This document shows, piece after piece, positions 35,491 to 46,711 of a stretch of DNA of 64,000 nucleotides. Each line of letters starts with the position of its first letter. Position 1 is the stretch's first letter. Under the pieces are notes generated by a model that was given only the letters and a program-made list of their open reading frames with translations, ran no database searches and had not been told where the DNA came from. The stretch covers positions 62,001 to 126,000 of the forward strand of contig PDUO01000038.1 of the NCBI GenBank assembly GCA_003008705.1, read 5' to 3'. The DNA is from Pezicula radicicola. Its lineage: Eukaryota; Ascomycota; Leotiomycetes; Helotiales; Dermateaceae. A program made the position numbers and the translations under genes.

Positions 35491-36210
35491 ATGTCGACAC
35501 AAACCTCCCTCGCAGGCCTCGACACATTCGACGACCTCAATATTGAATACGAACACGCTTATCAAGACAACAAATTCAAGAAAGCATGCATTACAGAAGC
35601 CATTTCTATGCTTCCATCTGGTGCGAGAGTTCTCGACGTTGGCTGTGGAACTGGAGTGCCCGTCTCAGATATGCTAGCTAAGGCAGGGTTTGATGTCGTA
35701 GGATGCGACATCTCTCCAAAGATGGTCAAACTCGCCCAGGACCGAGTCAAAGGCCACTTCACCGTATCCGACATGCTCAACTACAAGATTGAGGGTACAT
35801 TCCCCGCCATCTTCATGATTTTTGCCCACCTTCAGTTCTCATACGCTGATTTCCATGCCGCTGCCTACAAATATGCCAAAGCGCTTGAGCCGGGTGGGAT
35901 TCTGGCTATTGGTCAGATGCCAAGCGATATCTACGTAAAGGACGATTCATTGTATGACGAGACAAAGACCTATGTTGAGGACTACGATGCTCCGTTTATG
36001 GGAGAAATGCTCTCGACCTTCATGTTGAGCTCTGAAGGGCAACGGAATTTCCTCCGCTCAATGGGCTTGGAGATAGTCTGGGACCATACTGATTCATTTC
36101 AACCCCGCAATGAAAAATGCGTTCCTGAGGAGCAACAGTATATCATTGCAAGGAGACCTGGTAATCAGCCAATAACCCCGCCACAACCCCTTCCAAAAGT
36201 GACGAGGTAG
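35491..36210 (+). CDS. Class I SAM-dependent methyltransferase
   Basis: Single exon, 239 residues, ATG at 35491. Motif I is ARVLDVGCGTGVPVSDML (residues ~45-62), motif II VVGCDISPKMVKLA, and the post-II region HFTVSDMLNY. A GGILAIGQMPSD segment corresponds to motif IV/post-III. A small all-alpha insertion and a hydrophobic strand (FPAIFMIFAHLQF) follow the usual order of methyltransf_11/25 proteins. The acceptor could be a small molecule, since no nucleic-acid-binding extension is present. It is transcribed away from the permease, and a MITE A cluster lies 220 bp upstream. The tail is Pro-rich (ITPPQPLPKVTR). Confidence 0.88.
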   Translation: MSTQTSLAGLDTFDDLNIEYEHAYQDNKFKKACITEAISMLPSGARVLDVGCGTGVPVSDMLAKAGFDVVGCDISPKMVKLAQDRVKGHFTVSDMLNYKIEGTFPAIFMIFAHLQFSYADFHAAAYKYAKALEPGGILAIGQMPSDIYVKDDSLYDETKTYVEDYDAPFMGEMLSTFMLSSEGQRNFLRSMGLEIVWDHTDSFQPRNEKCVPEEQQYIIARRPGNQPITPPQPLPKVTR

Positions 36211-36976
36211 TTTCTATCCGATTGTCAAGCTAGTTATAGGGCCCTTTTTTTGAGCCAGGCAAGAGGCCGAAGAAGAGTTCAATTTGCTACGAGGGTGGGT
36301 GCTAAATGAAATAATGTATTTCGGATATTTACAAGCAATAATATCATAGAGACCAAGCTGCAACTATGAGTCCAACTGAGAAAAGTGATTCTCCAGTCTT
36401 TCGCAACGTCCGTATAAACCCGACATGGTTGGTTGAACCTGACGGTTACATCAATCTCTGCGTATGCACACCATACTAGGTCGCACAGGAGATTGTCTTC
36501 GAGAATGAAGAGCGGCATAGTGAGCTTTCATACTTCTTACATTATGCACTGGTGTTTTTGAGTAGAAGTGGAACGGAGATCAACCATTAATCCTTATATC
36601 ATTACATCTACGCCAGATTATATACTATTATTCCTTAGTGGAGTAGGTACTAGTATTATTAAATAGTATTATAGTTTAACTAAGAGCCTATAGACAGGAG
36701 AAAAATTAGTATTATAATATATATATCCTAGTAGGGAAATGTGATAGACAGCAGGGTAGCAGCTCTCCTCCCTTCCCCCCTGTACCCTTTTTTGGCAGAC
36801 GAGTCACATAAGTGTCGGAAGCTCAGGGCCGGGATACTGTGGTCAGTATTCTCAGTAGTTGCCAGTTGGCATACTTAAGCATGGGAAAAGTGAGGGTATA
36901 TACTTGCACATAGGAAGGTTGACGAGGCATAACCTTCCGCTCCGCTCAAGGTCTTGAGAATCGTTTCCATTATTAC
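36211..36976. other. Convergent intergenic region
   Basis: No gene seen. 36590-36740 is AT-rich. The region holds the 3' flanks of the methyltransferase and the Zn2Cys6 gene. Confidence 0.4.
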
Positions 36977-38702
36977 CTATTGTGCAATAATTGCCCCCAC
37001 CTGTTCCAAGGTAATACCCGTGTGAACGTAATAATCCACAGTCTTCCGCCTGGTCACAAGCTCCTCAGAAGTCGGAGACATACGTTGCTGACACTTTACC
37101 TCTACTGTACGTTTCTCAAAATCGATGTCGAAGCTGGTGCTGCGTATTCTGGCCCATCCAGGAATCTTTCCATCCTCCATATATTCCTCCTCAAACCCCC
37201 TGAGACATTCGATGACCAGACCAGCAAAAACACTGTCCCAAACCCCCTCTCTTCTTGGGAATTTCAGAAGCAATGAAATTGCTCTCCGCCGAAGAATAGG
37301 ATCCCGGCACTTGTGTCCTGTAAACCAGAGAGGGATTATGACCCCAGAGTCGAAGCTGAACCTGGGGACTTTTGAAGGATTGGAAGAGTTCAGAAGCGCC
37401 TCAGAAAGATTGACCATGTCCCTGTAGATCTCGTAATAAGCGTCGAATATTAGCTCATCTTGGGCGAGGGATTTGATGGTACCCATGTAGGTAGCTTTCA
37501 TCTGCAGTTCAAGCGTTATGCAGGCCTTCTTCTCATCAAGAGTCTTAAATTTACGATTGTTTTTTAATGGAGTAAATGCTGCCATCCATCGATGGAGGCT
37601 CTCTGTCAACGTTGCTTGTGCTTTGACAATTTCCGGGGGTATTATTTCGCTGATGACTCCAACATCATATGCCCCAGTGAGACTGCTGGCTCTCGCAATT
37701 CTTGGTAGACCCTGTGAAACGAAGCTTACGGCAAACCTAACAATGGCACTGTAAAACTTCTCAGCCTCAGTAAGCGTGCTGAATGACTTTGGCATTCTCT
37801 CCAAACCCTGTGGAGCATCAATTTTCAGTGGTGGGAGTGGTGCTAATACCGACGACTGTGGAGGCCGATTGTTCGGGGGTGGTGACCTCAATTGGACGGA
37901 GAGGCGAGTGAAGACATGTGCCAGAATATTTTCCTCGTCGCTGGATTTCCTCGCCATATACCGTTCCTTCCACTCCTTCAGTAATCTTGTCCCAATCCTG
38001 ATTTGCTGGACTGCCACCTCATGATTTCCAATCCATCCCTCGAACGAAAGAATGACCAGAGACGTAATCAACGCCGTTCGGAAGTCCTCTGCCCCGTCCA
38101 GTTGCGCATACTTGAGCGCCCGGGCATACTGTTTAATCGCATATTGATAGTGATGACTTGCAGTATTGCCGCAATTATCGTGAGCATCGTGACGTGTATG
38201 ACCGTGAAGTCGCGGTGCCTGGGAAGTCATGTCCAACGCCCCCAACGCAATAATAGCGTGTCGAATTGAATCCTTCGACTCGCATGCTTGAAGGAACATC
38301 AACCGCAGCCTCCCCATCTCCACATTTGGGAATATCTCATACGCAGTATTCGTGCTGAAAACTTCGAAGTACCTGGATTCTTCCTCGTTTTCGAATCGTG
38401 ACAAAGAAGGCGCTTCGAAGAGAGCAGGGTATGTTGGTATGTTTTGAGATTTCGGTAGCAGAGGTAGCAGAATTGGGTTTTGGCGTTGCGGCTTCTTGGT
38501 ATCTTTCGGAGGAGCATAGCCATCACAGTTAATCCCATATTTGATACACCGAAGACAGGAAGGTCTCTGCTCATCGCACTTAACTCGGCGGATTCTGGAG
38601 AAGGAGGTTAGAATAATTCTGTTAAGCAATGTTTGGAGGGGCTAATACTCACTTGCATGTTAGACATCCACTCCTTACCTTCGGGTGTGATCGCCTGTTC
38701 AT
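36977..38702 (-). CDS. Zn2Cys6 transcription factor (fungal_trans_2-like)
   Basis: Exon 1 is 38653-38702 (MNRRSHPKVRSGCLTCK). The phase-2 intron 38595-38652 (GTGAGT..CCAG) splits the zinc cluster, which then reads IRRVKCDEQRPSCLRC and IKYGINCDGY. All six cysteines are present with normal spacing. Exon 2 continues to 36977, giving 555 residues. The middle region has AIIALGALDMTSQ, YAIKQYARALKYAQ and a LVILSFEGWIGNHEVAVQQI segment, as in the fungal-specific TF domain 2 group. Near the C-terminus are GVIIPLWFTGHKCRDPILRRRAI and RREGVWDS. Target genes are unknown; no metabolic cluster surrounds it. The ORF alone would start at a false upstream Met inside the intron. Confidence 0.9.
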
Positions 38703-39590
38703 ACGAGGTTTTGTTACCGATGGTTCTGTCACGACGTACATCTTGCGTCAGCCCTGCCCGGGGGCAGGTTTGCGATGCAAGAAACATTCAAGATTGGAAG
38801 TGGGCTGGCGAGATTGTTAAATTGGAGTTGCGGCCTCTGCACTTGACTACGCTACCTACTTTCGTACTATCAGCTCACCAATCACGTGCACACCACCCCG
38901 CCACAAATCCCGATCGCATTTTCTAACTTTCTGTAATATACTATAGCTCGCCTTAATCCTGCTTGGTAGGAGTTGAAATGCTTAACAGACCTTACTAGTG
39001 GTGGTGTAAAACCCTAACTTGAAACTTGGAGAATCTAACTAGCAGCTTCCAGCTACTGGGGCTTGGTGAGCAAAGGTAAGTGATTGCGAGTGAACTCAGC
39101 AAAGACACAACACCAAGGCACTTGCGATACCCAAAGCAATTCAATTACGATACGACATAGCAATTGAATATTTGCGACGCCTAATATGCAATTGAATTAC
39201 AACGCCATTAAATTGTGCTGGGCAATTATTCCAGAACTTAGGCTTACGTTTAATTTGAAGATATACTTGTATTTGTGGATTCGGATGAGGTGTAGATACT
39301 CCGTACATAGCGGGGTTAAGACGGCGGCTGTTCTTCGTTTATCTCTCCCCTATACAGATTTCTATAGGGCGAAGATACGCGAGATACTAGATTAGGGAAC
39401 GCCTGATGTCGCTAAGCTCTTACTTTGAACGGTGTGGCACAGTAATACAGTAAGAAAACCTTAACTTAGTGGGTACGGTAGCAGGAGTAATCTATATCTA
39501 TAGACACTGAGAAATACCCGGAAACATATCACTATCACGTGCCAGAAGTTGACCCAACGAACTTACAGTCCTATGACTAAAAACTACATC
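38703..39590. other. Upstream region of the Zn2Cys6 gene
   Basis: No gene found. CACGTG palindromes occur near 38883 and 39537. Frames at 38629-38926 overlap the transcription-factor 5' end and are shadows. Confidence 0.35.
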
Positions 39591-39594
39591 TCTT

Positions 39595-40470
39595 CTCTTT
39601 AACTTTAAACTTCGAACCCTATAACAACTACAACAATTACCTTAAATCTCTCGAATCTCTCCTACCGAATCCTTCGAATCCTTCCTATCGATATAGCCAA
39701 TCTCCCTATAAACCGACTCCGCTACTAGAGCTATAAGAGCTTCCGATCGATTATAGACTACCCCTTCCTACAAGACGAAAATTAAGGCTTTCGAGTAAGA
39801 ACCTATACCTCCTGTCGAGCCCCAAAAACACAACAATTACCTATAAAAGACAGGAAGGCTTAAATCTATATCTATACAAGGGAAGGTAAGGCAAGAGCGT
39901 AGAGCTTTACAATAGTAGAAGAGAGATATACAAAAGGCAAGGAGGGATAGGATCTTAGGGTTGCGACATTAGTTAAATTAGGATAGATAGAAGGAGGAGA
40001 ATAGCGAGTTACAATAGCTCTTTGTAGAGGCAAGAGAGGAGCAGGATGCTACATTTACGTATAGACAGAAGTATAAGCAGGATTACAACAAGGGTATTAG
40101 GGGAAGAGGCTCTACGGGTACTACAGGTACTATTATAGGCCATATAGGCTCTATAACGTCTGTTACAACTCCGTCTATTACAACTTAAGAGTAAGAGTAA
40201 GAGCGCTATTACACTAATTTTAATTAAGCTCGATAGCAATAAGACTTTGCACCTAGGTTCTCTACCTATTGATTTTATAAAGAGTAAAATAAGAAGACAA
40301 AGGCTTAAAAACGTCCTATAATAAGGCTATCTATAAAAGAAGAAAAAGAGAACGATTCATAGGAGTGGGTTACTATTACAGGAGAGCATTCTTATACTCG
40401 AAAAAGGCCTATTATAATACAGGATTATATAGGGAATAATACAACTAATTCAGCTCCCTAATAGCTTAAA
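39595..40470 (+). pseudogene. Decayed coding relic, family unknown
   Basis: One frame reads LKSLESLLPNPSNPSYRYS, then a TAA/TAG-interrupted basic stretch (YRLPLPTRRKLRLSSKNLY). Near 40300-40440 another open piece reads KRPIIRLSIKEEKEN, EWVTITGEHSYTRKRP and IIIQDYIGNN. The sequence is depleted of C and rich in TA and AGAG, as expected of heavily mutated repeat or transposon coding DNA. No transposase or reverse-transcriptase motif could be recognised, so the assignment is only to a mutated former coding region. Confidence 0.35.
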
Positions 40471-40783
40471 TCAAGGCCCCTTTGCCTCGCAGAGCCTCCG
40501 GAGGACGAGTTTTAGCCGGGAGAGGCCGCTGTTCAGTCACGTGAGCCCCGAACTGGGGCTTTTTCGATATTTACCATATGGTGCCAAGAGGCTGCCACGA
40601 CTAGATATGGCGCGGGAAGTGAATGGCGAATTAGTTGGAAGGGAAGACTTCTTTATAAGACGCTAGTTGTAAGCTATTTCTTAGCGCTATTCAGCCCCGC
40701 AATAGAGTACACCTCAACTTACCCTCAGGTTTAGAACACGATTAAACCTTTCAAATAGTTCGACTAACATATCTTTTTGCTAG

Positions 40784-43011
40784 GCATTTCGAATCCCGCT
40801 TTCGCCAACCCAGATTGTCCACTTTGTGAAGGGCTTATCCAGACGAATCCTTACTCAGAGGCCTCAGCATTTAACTCGTATTTTCCTTTGAGACGGCTGT
40901 ATGAGGACTCATCATATGGACCTCTTAAAGAATGTAGGTTCTGTTCGTTCATCCGAGCTATTGTCGCTCTCATTCGAAGTAACGTCGGCGAAATAAATCC
41001 AGAGGGCCCTGAAGCTATCAATGTGTCTCTTCAGGGTACTACGCAGGATATTCCTCGTGATGACCATGGTCGGTCTCGGTGGCTTGATAAACTGCTTGCC
41101 GAAGAGGCTACAGCAGACAATAATAGTCCCGGGTTAGGAACGTTGACAGAGCCTGCCGAGGAAGATTGGGATGACGAGAATGACGACTGGGAAGATGAAC
41201 CAGATATGGGAAATCTTGACCCGAAGTTATGCTCTCTCAGAGTTGAAATATACCCTAAACGGCGAGAGTCTCGCTTTTATGAGTATTCAGTCGTACTTGC
41301 GGGAGGAAGACGCCAGTATCGTGAAGCATTGGACCAGCTGCCGTGGCTGGCCTTGAAGTCGGGAAAACGGATCTTGCGTGGTCGGACTGGCTCAATCTCT
41401 GCCCTGAAATGGACTCGATCCAGGCTATCAGAGTGCCTCGAAAGTCATGCACTATGCCAGAGTCAATCTTCCCTACCACAGGTGCCACTGCTCCCAACGC
41501 GCGTCCTTGACCTCTCCCAAGCGACTTCTGTACGCCTCTTTGAGACATCGGGCGAGAGAGCTGTGTACGCATGCCTCAGTCATTGCTGGGGTGGGAGTCT
41601 TTCACTAACGACAACGACATCGAATTTGCCAAAGCACAAACAGAGCATAGCATGGGATAGCCTGTCGAGGACGTTTCAGGAGACCATCGTCGTCCTGCGA
41701 AAGCTCGACATCAAATACGTCTGGATCGACTCCCTGTGCATCATCCAGGACAGCGACGAGGATTGGCGCAACGAAAGCGCCAAGATGGCGGATATATACT
41801 CGAACGCCTACATCACGATTGCCGCAACACAAGCTGCAAATGGGTCAGTGGGGCTTTTCTCGTCCACAGAGCTGGCGATGACATGGGAAGGCGTTCCTGT
41901 AGTCCTGCTCAAGCGTCCCATTCACTTCAAGCGTCGGCAGGTCTCGTCTGAGACTCCTCTCCTTACCCGCGGCTGGGTTGCGCAGGAAATGATGCTGTCT
42001 CCTCGCGTTCTTCATTTCTGCGATGGCGAGCTCGTGCTGGAGTGCATGGAAGCTTGGGACTGTACCTGTGGCAATGCTCCAGACCAGGGCGGAAAGAAAG
42101 CCAATAAGCTGTCGGACGTGATTTGGAGTCCTCTGGCTGACGTCTCTAATGCCGTGCTCGACGCGGAAGCCTTGGAGTTCGATCGTGCGATGCAGAGTCT
42201 GACTCGGATGGCTGCAGGGGACTCTTCCAAAGGCGTTGCGACGACTTCCGTGACCAAGTCGAGCAGAAGGGCCGAGTTCGACAGGTGGCAGGAGTTCGTG
42301 ATATACTACGCCGAGTTGAATCTGAGTTTCGAAAAGGATCGGCTGGTAGCGTGCTCTGGACTCGCGCGAAAGTTTGCCGAGAAGTACAAGGCCACCTACG
42401 CTGCTGGACTCTGGTGCGAGGACTACTGTAGCGGCCTCATCTGGCATTACGATGGCTTCCCCGGGACGAGAATCCGCGAGTCGACTGCGCCGAGTTGGTC
42501 GTGGGCTTCGGTGGCTGCGAAGGGATACCTTGCTCCAGGACGTGGCGGCGGCGTTCCGATGTATTGTTCCGACATCACGTCCAGGTGCGAGCCAGTGTCT
42601 GAAAACAATCCTTATGGTCAAGTCAAGTCGGCTCGGTTGACCATGTCTGGAATACTGCTGCCGATGGAATTGTACCGCAAGAGTTGGGACGGTTCGAAGG
42701 TTCATCCCGTTGAGTATCACTTCAAGTATGCCAACCGGTTTGGCTTCAAGGTGGTCCCAGACATCGACCTTGGTGAGCCGGGTTCGTCAGATGAAAATAC
42801 TACCATCTTTGGGTTGCCCTTGGACAAAGAGGAGTACGATACCAAGGGCCTTCTGGTTCGTCGCGTGTCTGATAATGAATTTGAACGTGTAGGATATTGG
42901 CGCTGCAAGAATCGAGGAGGCTATTATGCCAAAGCACCAGAAGAATGGTCCTCGGAGAAGCTTCACCCGGTGCTCCAGGGTCTTAAGAGAGAATTGGTTA
43001 GACTTGTATGA
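40784..43011 (+). CDS. HET-domain protein, start exon unresolved
   Basis: A frame of about 740 residues begins at a TTG and not an ATG. Directly upstream are CTAAC and a TAG acceptor at 40781-40783, so 40784 is probably the start of an internal exon. N-terminal DCPLCEG and KECRFCSF cysteine pairs precede an acidic segment (residues ~125-145, EEDWDDENDDWEDEPD). The HET landmarks are YACLSHCWGGSLSLTTTTS, SLSRTFQETIVVLRKLDIK, YVWIDSLCIIQDSDEDW, ADIYSNAYITIAAT and LTRGWVAQEMMLSPRVLHFC. The C-terminal half has FEKDRLVACSGLARKF and APSWSWASVAAKG. The role is inferred from the family: a heterokaryon-incompatibility type trigger of cell death. Its GC-rich coding sequence contrasts with the AT-rich DNA on both sides. 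Confidence 0.87.
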
Positions 43012-43178
43012 ATCTTCAAAAATCGTATTAGTAGGGGTTAGACTTAAAAGTTCTATTTGCTACATTCAACTCTGATAGCCTGAAGTTATTGGTCTGTCCA
43101 TCTTATTGAGACATTTTAGACATTCACCACTACAAAACACAGCGAAGCTAATATAAAAGTCTTTACTACTGCTGATAC

Positions 43179-43417
43179 TTGATTTGTACAGGATTCCCTA
43201 GGTCAGCCATTAGTTTCAAATACTTTTCGAGGGCTTTCTCCTCCGACGGGGTAAGATATTGTTGGCCTTGGGCCTTCTCTTCTTTCGAGCGTCGCCTATA
43301 ATTACGATAATATAGGGTAGTCAGAGGGACTCCACTGCGTTTTGGTCTGGCATTGTACGTTCAAGGCTCTCCCGGTAGGGAGAGCTCTGCAAGGGCTTTA
43401 CTGGCGCGGTCGCTCAT
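43179..43417 (-). pseudogene. Fragment of a pogo/Fot1-like transposase (N-terminal helix-turn-helix)
   Basis: Read leftward from ATG at 43417: MSDRASKALAELSLPGEP, TGA, then TYNARPKRSGVPLTTLYYR and RSKEEKAQGQQYLTPSEEKA followed by LEKYLKLMADLGNP. This is the typical start of fungal Tc5/pogo transposases: psq-type helix-turn-helix, then a CENP-B-like second DNA-binding half. Only about 75 residues remain. The DDE catalytic domain was not found leftward, where the HET gene ends at 43011. One in-frame TGA interrupts it. Confidence 0.7.
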
Positions 43418-46400
43418 AAAGCATTACCTCTATACCTTACATGGAGATGGGTATAGGGATTAGAACGACTAAGTGGCAACTCTGTGTAGAACTAGACACG
43501 TGGATGCTTGTGGAAACTTCTAGAAGAACGCTACACCTTCATATGATATAAAAAACGCTTGATTTACTACGACTAGCGTGGCTGTGAATATAATATTTAG
43601 ATAAGGGGCTATAAATCCTTCCTCGCTTATTAAGATGCTTGGTATTTTGTGTACCTCCCACTTTTGTCCGCTCTAGCAAACAGTAGTAATTAAGATCGTA
43701 AGACATTAGAACTACTCACTTCTAAAAAAGAACAATTCGAAACTATGATTCTCAATGAATCGGCTTTTCTTTTCTTTTTGTTCCTTTCTTGTACAAGACC
43801 GTCTAAAGTATAGGCTGAAGTGAAGTTGGCTATGTCGAGGAGCACCGTAGGAGCAAAAGTATACTAGAGCCTCACCAGTCTAATCACCATACTCTAAGAT
43901 CGCTCACCCTACCTATAATATAGAGCAGATAAATATAGAGCCTTAATTAATCGTTCTCTCAAAGTCGGCCCAGAAAGTCGAGGTGTCGAATCCTAGCTCA
44001 ACTGGAAAGTAATCAATCGATTGATATCATTGTATGTATGAATTGTTTACAAGACATTGAAGCTGAGGCTTATAATGCCTCAGCCTCATGCTGACTGCAT
44101 AGGATACGACTCTAAGGCTACCCTCGAATTTTTTTCATAACATGGAATTGACAAGTTAGTTTATGTAGAAAACAGTCTTATATCTTAGACGGTTCTAGCC
44201 ATGTAAAGGTCTCCCTGTCAGAACAAGAGAAAAGTGAACAGGCTACTGGATTTCTTAAAAGCTAAGAATTTAAGCGAGATGATATTGGGGGCCGCATGTA
44301 CATTATCATAAGTTATTGACAGGACTCCAGATTGGGTACAAAGCAATTATACCCTACTTGTTTATCCCTTGGCACGATTGATTCATATTTATAAGAATGG
44401 CAACCGGAAGCAATACTGCACTAGTTCAACAATTGCGACTCCAGTTAACGCGGATCTCTATCCTTACCACAAGCTCAAAAGCTCGGTCCAATAGGACGTG
44501 CCCTACGCGAGGGTCGCCTCTCAAGCCGAAACCTTAAATTTAGTGTGAATTTACTGTATGTGGTTTGTGCTCGATGGTCACCTGCTCGCTTTTTAAAGGG
44601 GGTGCTAAATCCCTGAACAAGGGGGAAGGAAACAGTGTAAGGGATAATCGCTTTTTTAATAACTATAACAATCCCGCAATAGAACAAGTAGAAAGTTAGA
44701 AGCTATAGCTTTTCGTCTCTGGGATTACTTTATAGGTTATGTGGCTGTGCCTTGCTATTAAACTAGTGCAAAGATTCTTAGAATTACCGACTTGATTCTT
44801 ATGCAGAACTGCAGCGTTGTATTTGAATACTATCTTTAATCAGAATTATAGAATGCTAATAAGAATAACCTACTACAGCACCTGAGAAACTGCATATACC
44901 TCTGTAAATGCTAAGGTTAACAGCGGATAAGCGTAACCTCAAGTCTTAGCTTTTGAAAGCATAAGGCTACGAGATACGGCTTACTTTAGCGCGCTTTTGG
45001 TCTCGGCAAATCTGTACCTATTTGCCTGGGACGAGACCACTAGGCCTCGTATCTGTGAATTTGGTGCTTAGAGAATGGCCTAGCTAAATGGGTGCTTATC
45101 AAGGTGATTCGAGGAGAGCTCCACCCGAGTCGACGGCTCGAAAACTTGAGAATTTCTAAATACAACCTGCCTAGTTTGGTTGTAAGCCATGTAACTATGT
45201 TCGCTCTGTTTGCCCTGTTTGCTCTGTTTAACTGGGAGATTTCCTGTTTAGCCGCAAGCTGACATGTGTCTCCTTTAATCATAAGCGACTTCTTTACGTT
45301 CGTTCAAAGTTAGGGAAAGCGAGGTGTCGAATCGAAAATACACCTAAAATTTATAGGCGCAATATATAATTTTAAGATAAAAACACAAATATTATAACAT
45401 TCCTTATATATTTCCTTCTAAAATCAATCAATTAATATATTATTAATATAGGTATATAATAATCTAAGAAAACTAGAACATTTTCTCATTATTATAGAGC
45501 TATAGAGTAAATAATTATAGTATTTTCTCTGTATATTCTACACAAAACTAGGCAGTGAAATCTAATTTCGCTATAAGTTCGCATACAAATTAGTACCTAG
45601 ACACTTCGCTTTCCTACCTAAATCTCTTTCCCCGACTTTGAGCGATATGATAGCGAAAAAGTCGGACATTAAACGAGTCAGCCGACGATTAGGGGAAATA
45701 CAAGTTTTTGAAGTCATCCCTCTGCTATGCGATAGTATCCCGCCTGAAATTCCCTAATCCCTAGTCAGCTGCTCTTTAGATCCTCAAGTATCTATAATTA
45801 AATTTGTGGATGCTTGGCAAATCTTGCCATTGACCACTCGAAATCCGACCTGGATGAGGACAGCCTCACCCTCTAATTGAAATTAAGGAACGGCGCTTTT
45901 TGCTCCAATGGTGGTCCTAGATGATTCCGAGGCAATCCCGGGGATATCCGATCGTAAGTAGGCATCTACAGCATCGTAACGGGTCGTAAAATAGGGAGGG
46001 GCGGTGGAGGAGGGGAGTCGGGGAGTCTGAACCGTCCTATTTCATACAGCTAACAACCTATTCATTATAGCCTGTCTACCTTTGCCTTCTGTCACACTCA
46101 TCCATCTGCGTTGGCTGTATTAACACGATACTCGCCATTACAGAGTGAAATGCGATGTTAGGAGTGAGGCCCTACGTTCGGTATTGACGATAACATGTAA
46201 CAACCATAACAGAGTGAGCCACGCTTGTGCCATTTCTCAGAGTAGTGGCTAGTAGTGATGGCCGCAACGCAAAATGGGCCTCAATTGGGCCTCATAAAGT
46301 ATACCGCGATAGAAGGCACTGGGCATCCCCAATCCCATTCTCCTTCTCTTTTTCCTCTCTACCGTTCAACAAATCTCCAAAGTCCTCCTCCCAACATTCT

Positions 46401-46711
46401 CCACGGCCAGAACAAACGTCAGTGTAATCAAGACATCGCCTTCTTCAAAAACACATTGTCTGAGAACACTTGGGCAACTTTGCAGCTACGACTGCGTAGA
46501 AGCCTTCCGTCCAAGGTGAGCAGGGCTTCACGAGCGTGGGATTTGTACTGTACTGTATGTGGCTGACCCCAGGGAAAGCAAGACACTCACTCACCCATCT
46601 CACTCACTCGCTGTCGAGGTACATAACCTTACTATTCCGGCCACAGGTGCAAGCCACCTCCAGAGCCACACTCCGTCTATGACGGGCTAGTTCGGGGACC
46701 ACATCCCGATC
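43418..46711. other. Gene-poor, AT-rich repeat block
   Basis: 3.3 kb with no supported gene. It contains the dispersed repeat described at 45301-45646 and a related phrase at 43961-43989 (CAAAGTCGG.. GAGGTGTCGAATC). Several small frames (44475-44687, 45040-45282, 46227-46566) have no domain. Confidence 0.45.
45301..45646. repeat. Candidate inverted-repeat element
   Basis: The left end CGTTCAAAGTTAGGGAAAG (45301-45319) followed by CGAGGTGTCG matches, in inverse orientation, the right end around 45602-45646 (CGCTCAAAGTCGGGGAAAG, then CGAAGTGTC after a 17-bp insertion). The first 19 bp share 16. A third related copy of the end lies at 43961-43989. No clear target duplication was seen, so this is a candidate only. 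Confidence 0.45.

Noticed and set aside
40544..40560. Hairpin AGCCCC-GAACT-GGGGCT followed by T run, like a bacterial terminator
   Set aside because: The window is clearly eukaryotic; isolated small palindrome with no transcript context.
41845..42720. Minus-strand 291-residue open frame
   Set aside because: It lies entirely inside the HET gene on the other strand; its Arg/His/Pro-rich composition is that of an antisense shadow.
43961..43995. GGTGTCGAATCC phrases considered as tRNA T-arms
   Set aside because: No acceptor or anticodon stems could be folded around them; they belong to a dispersed repeat.
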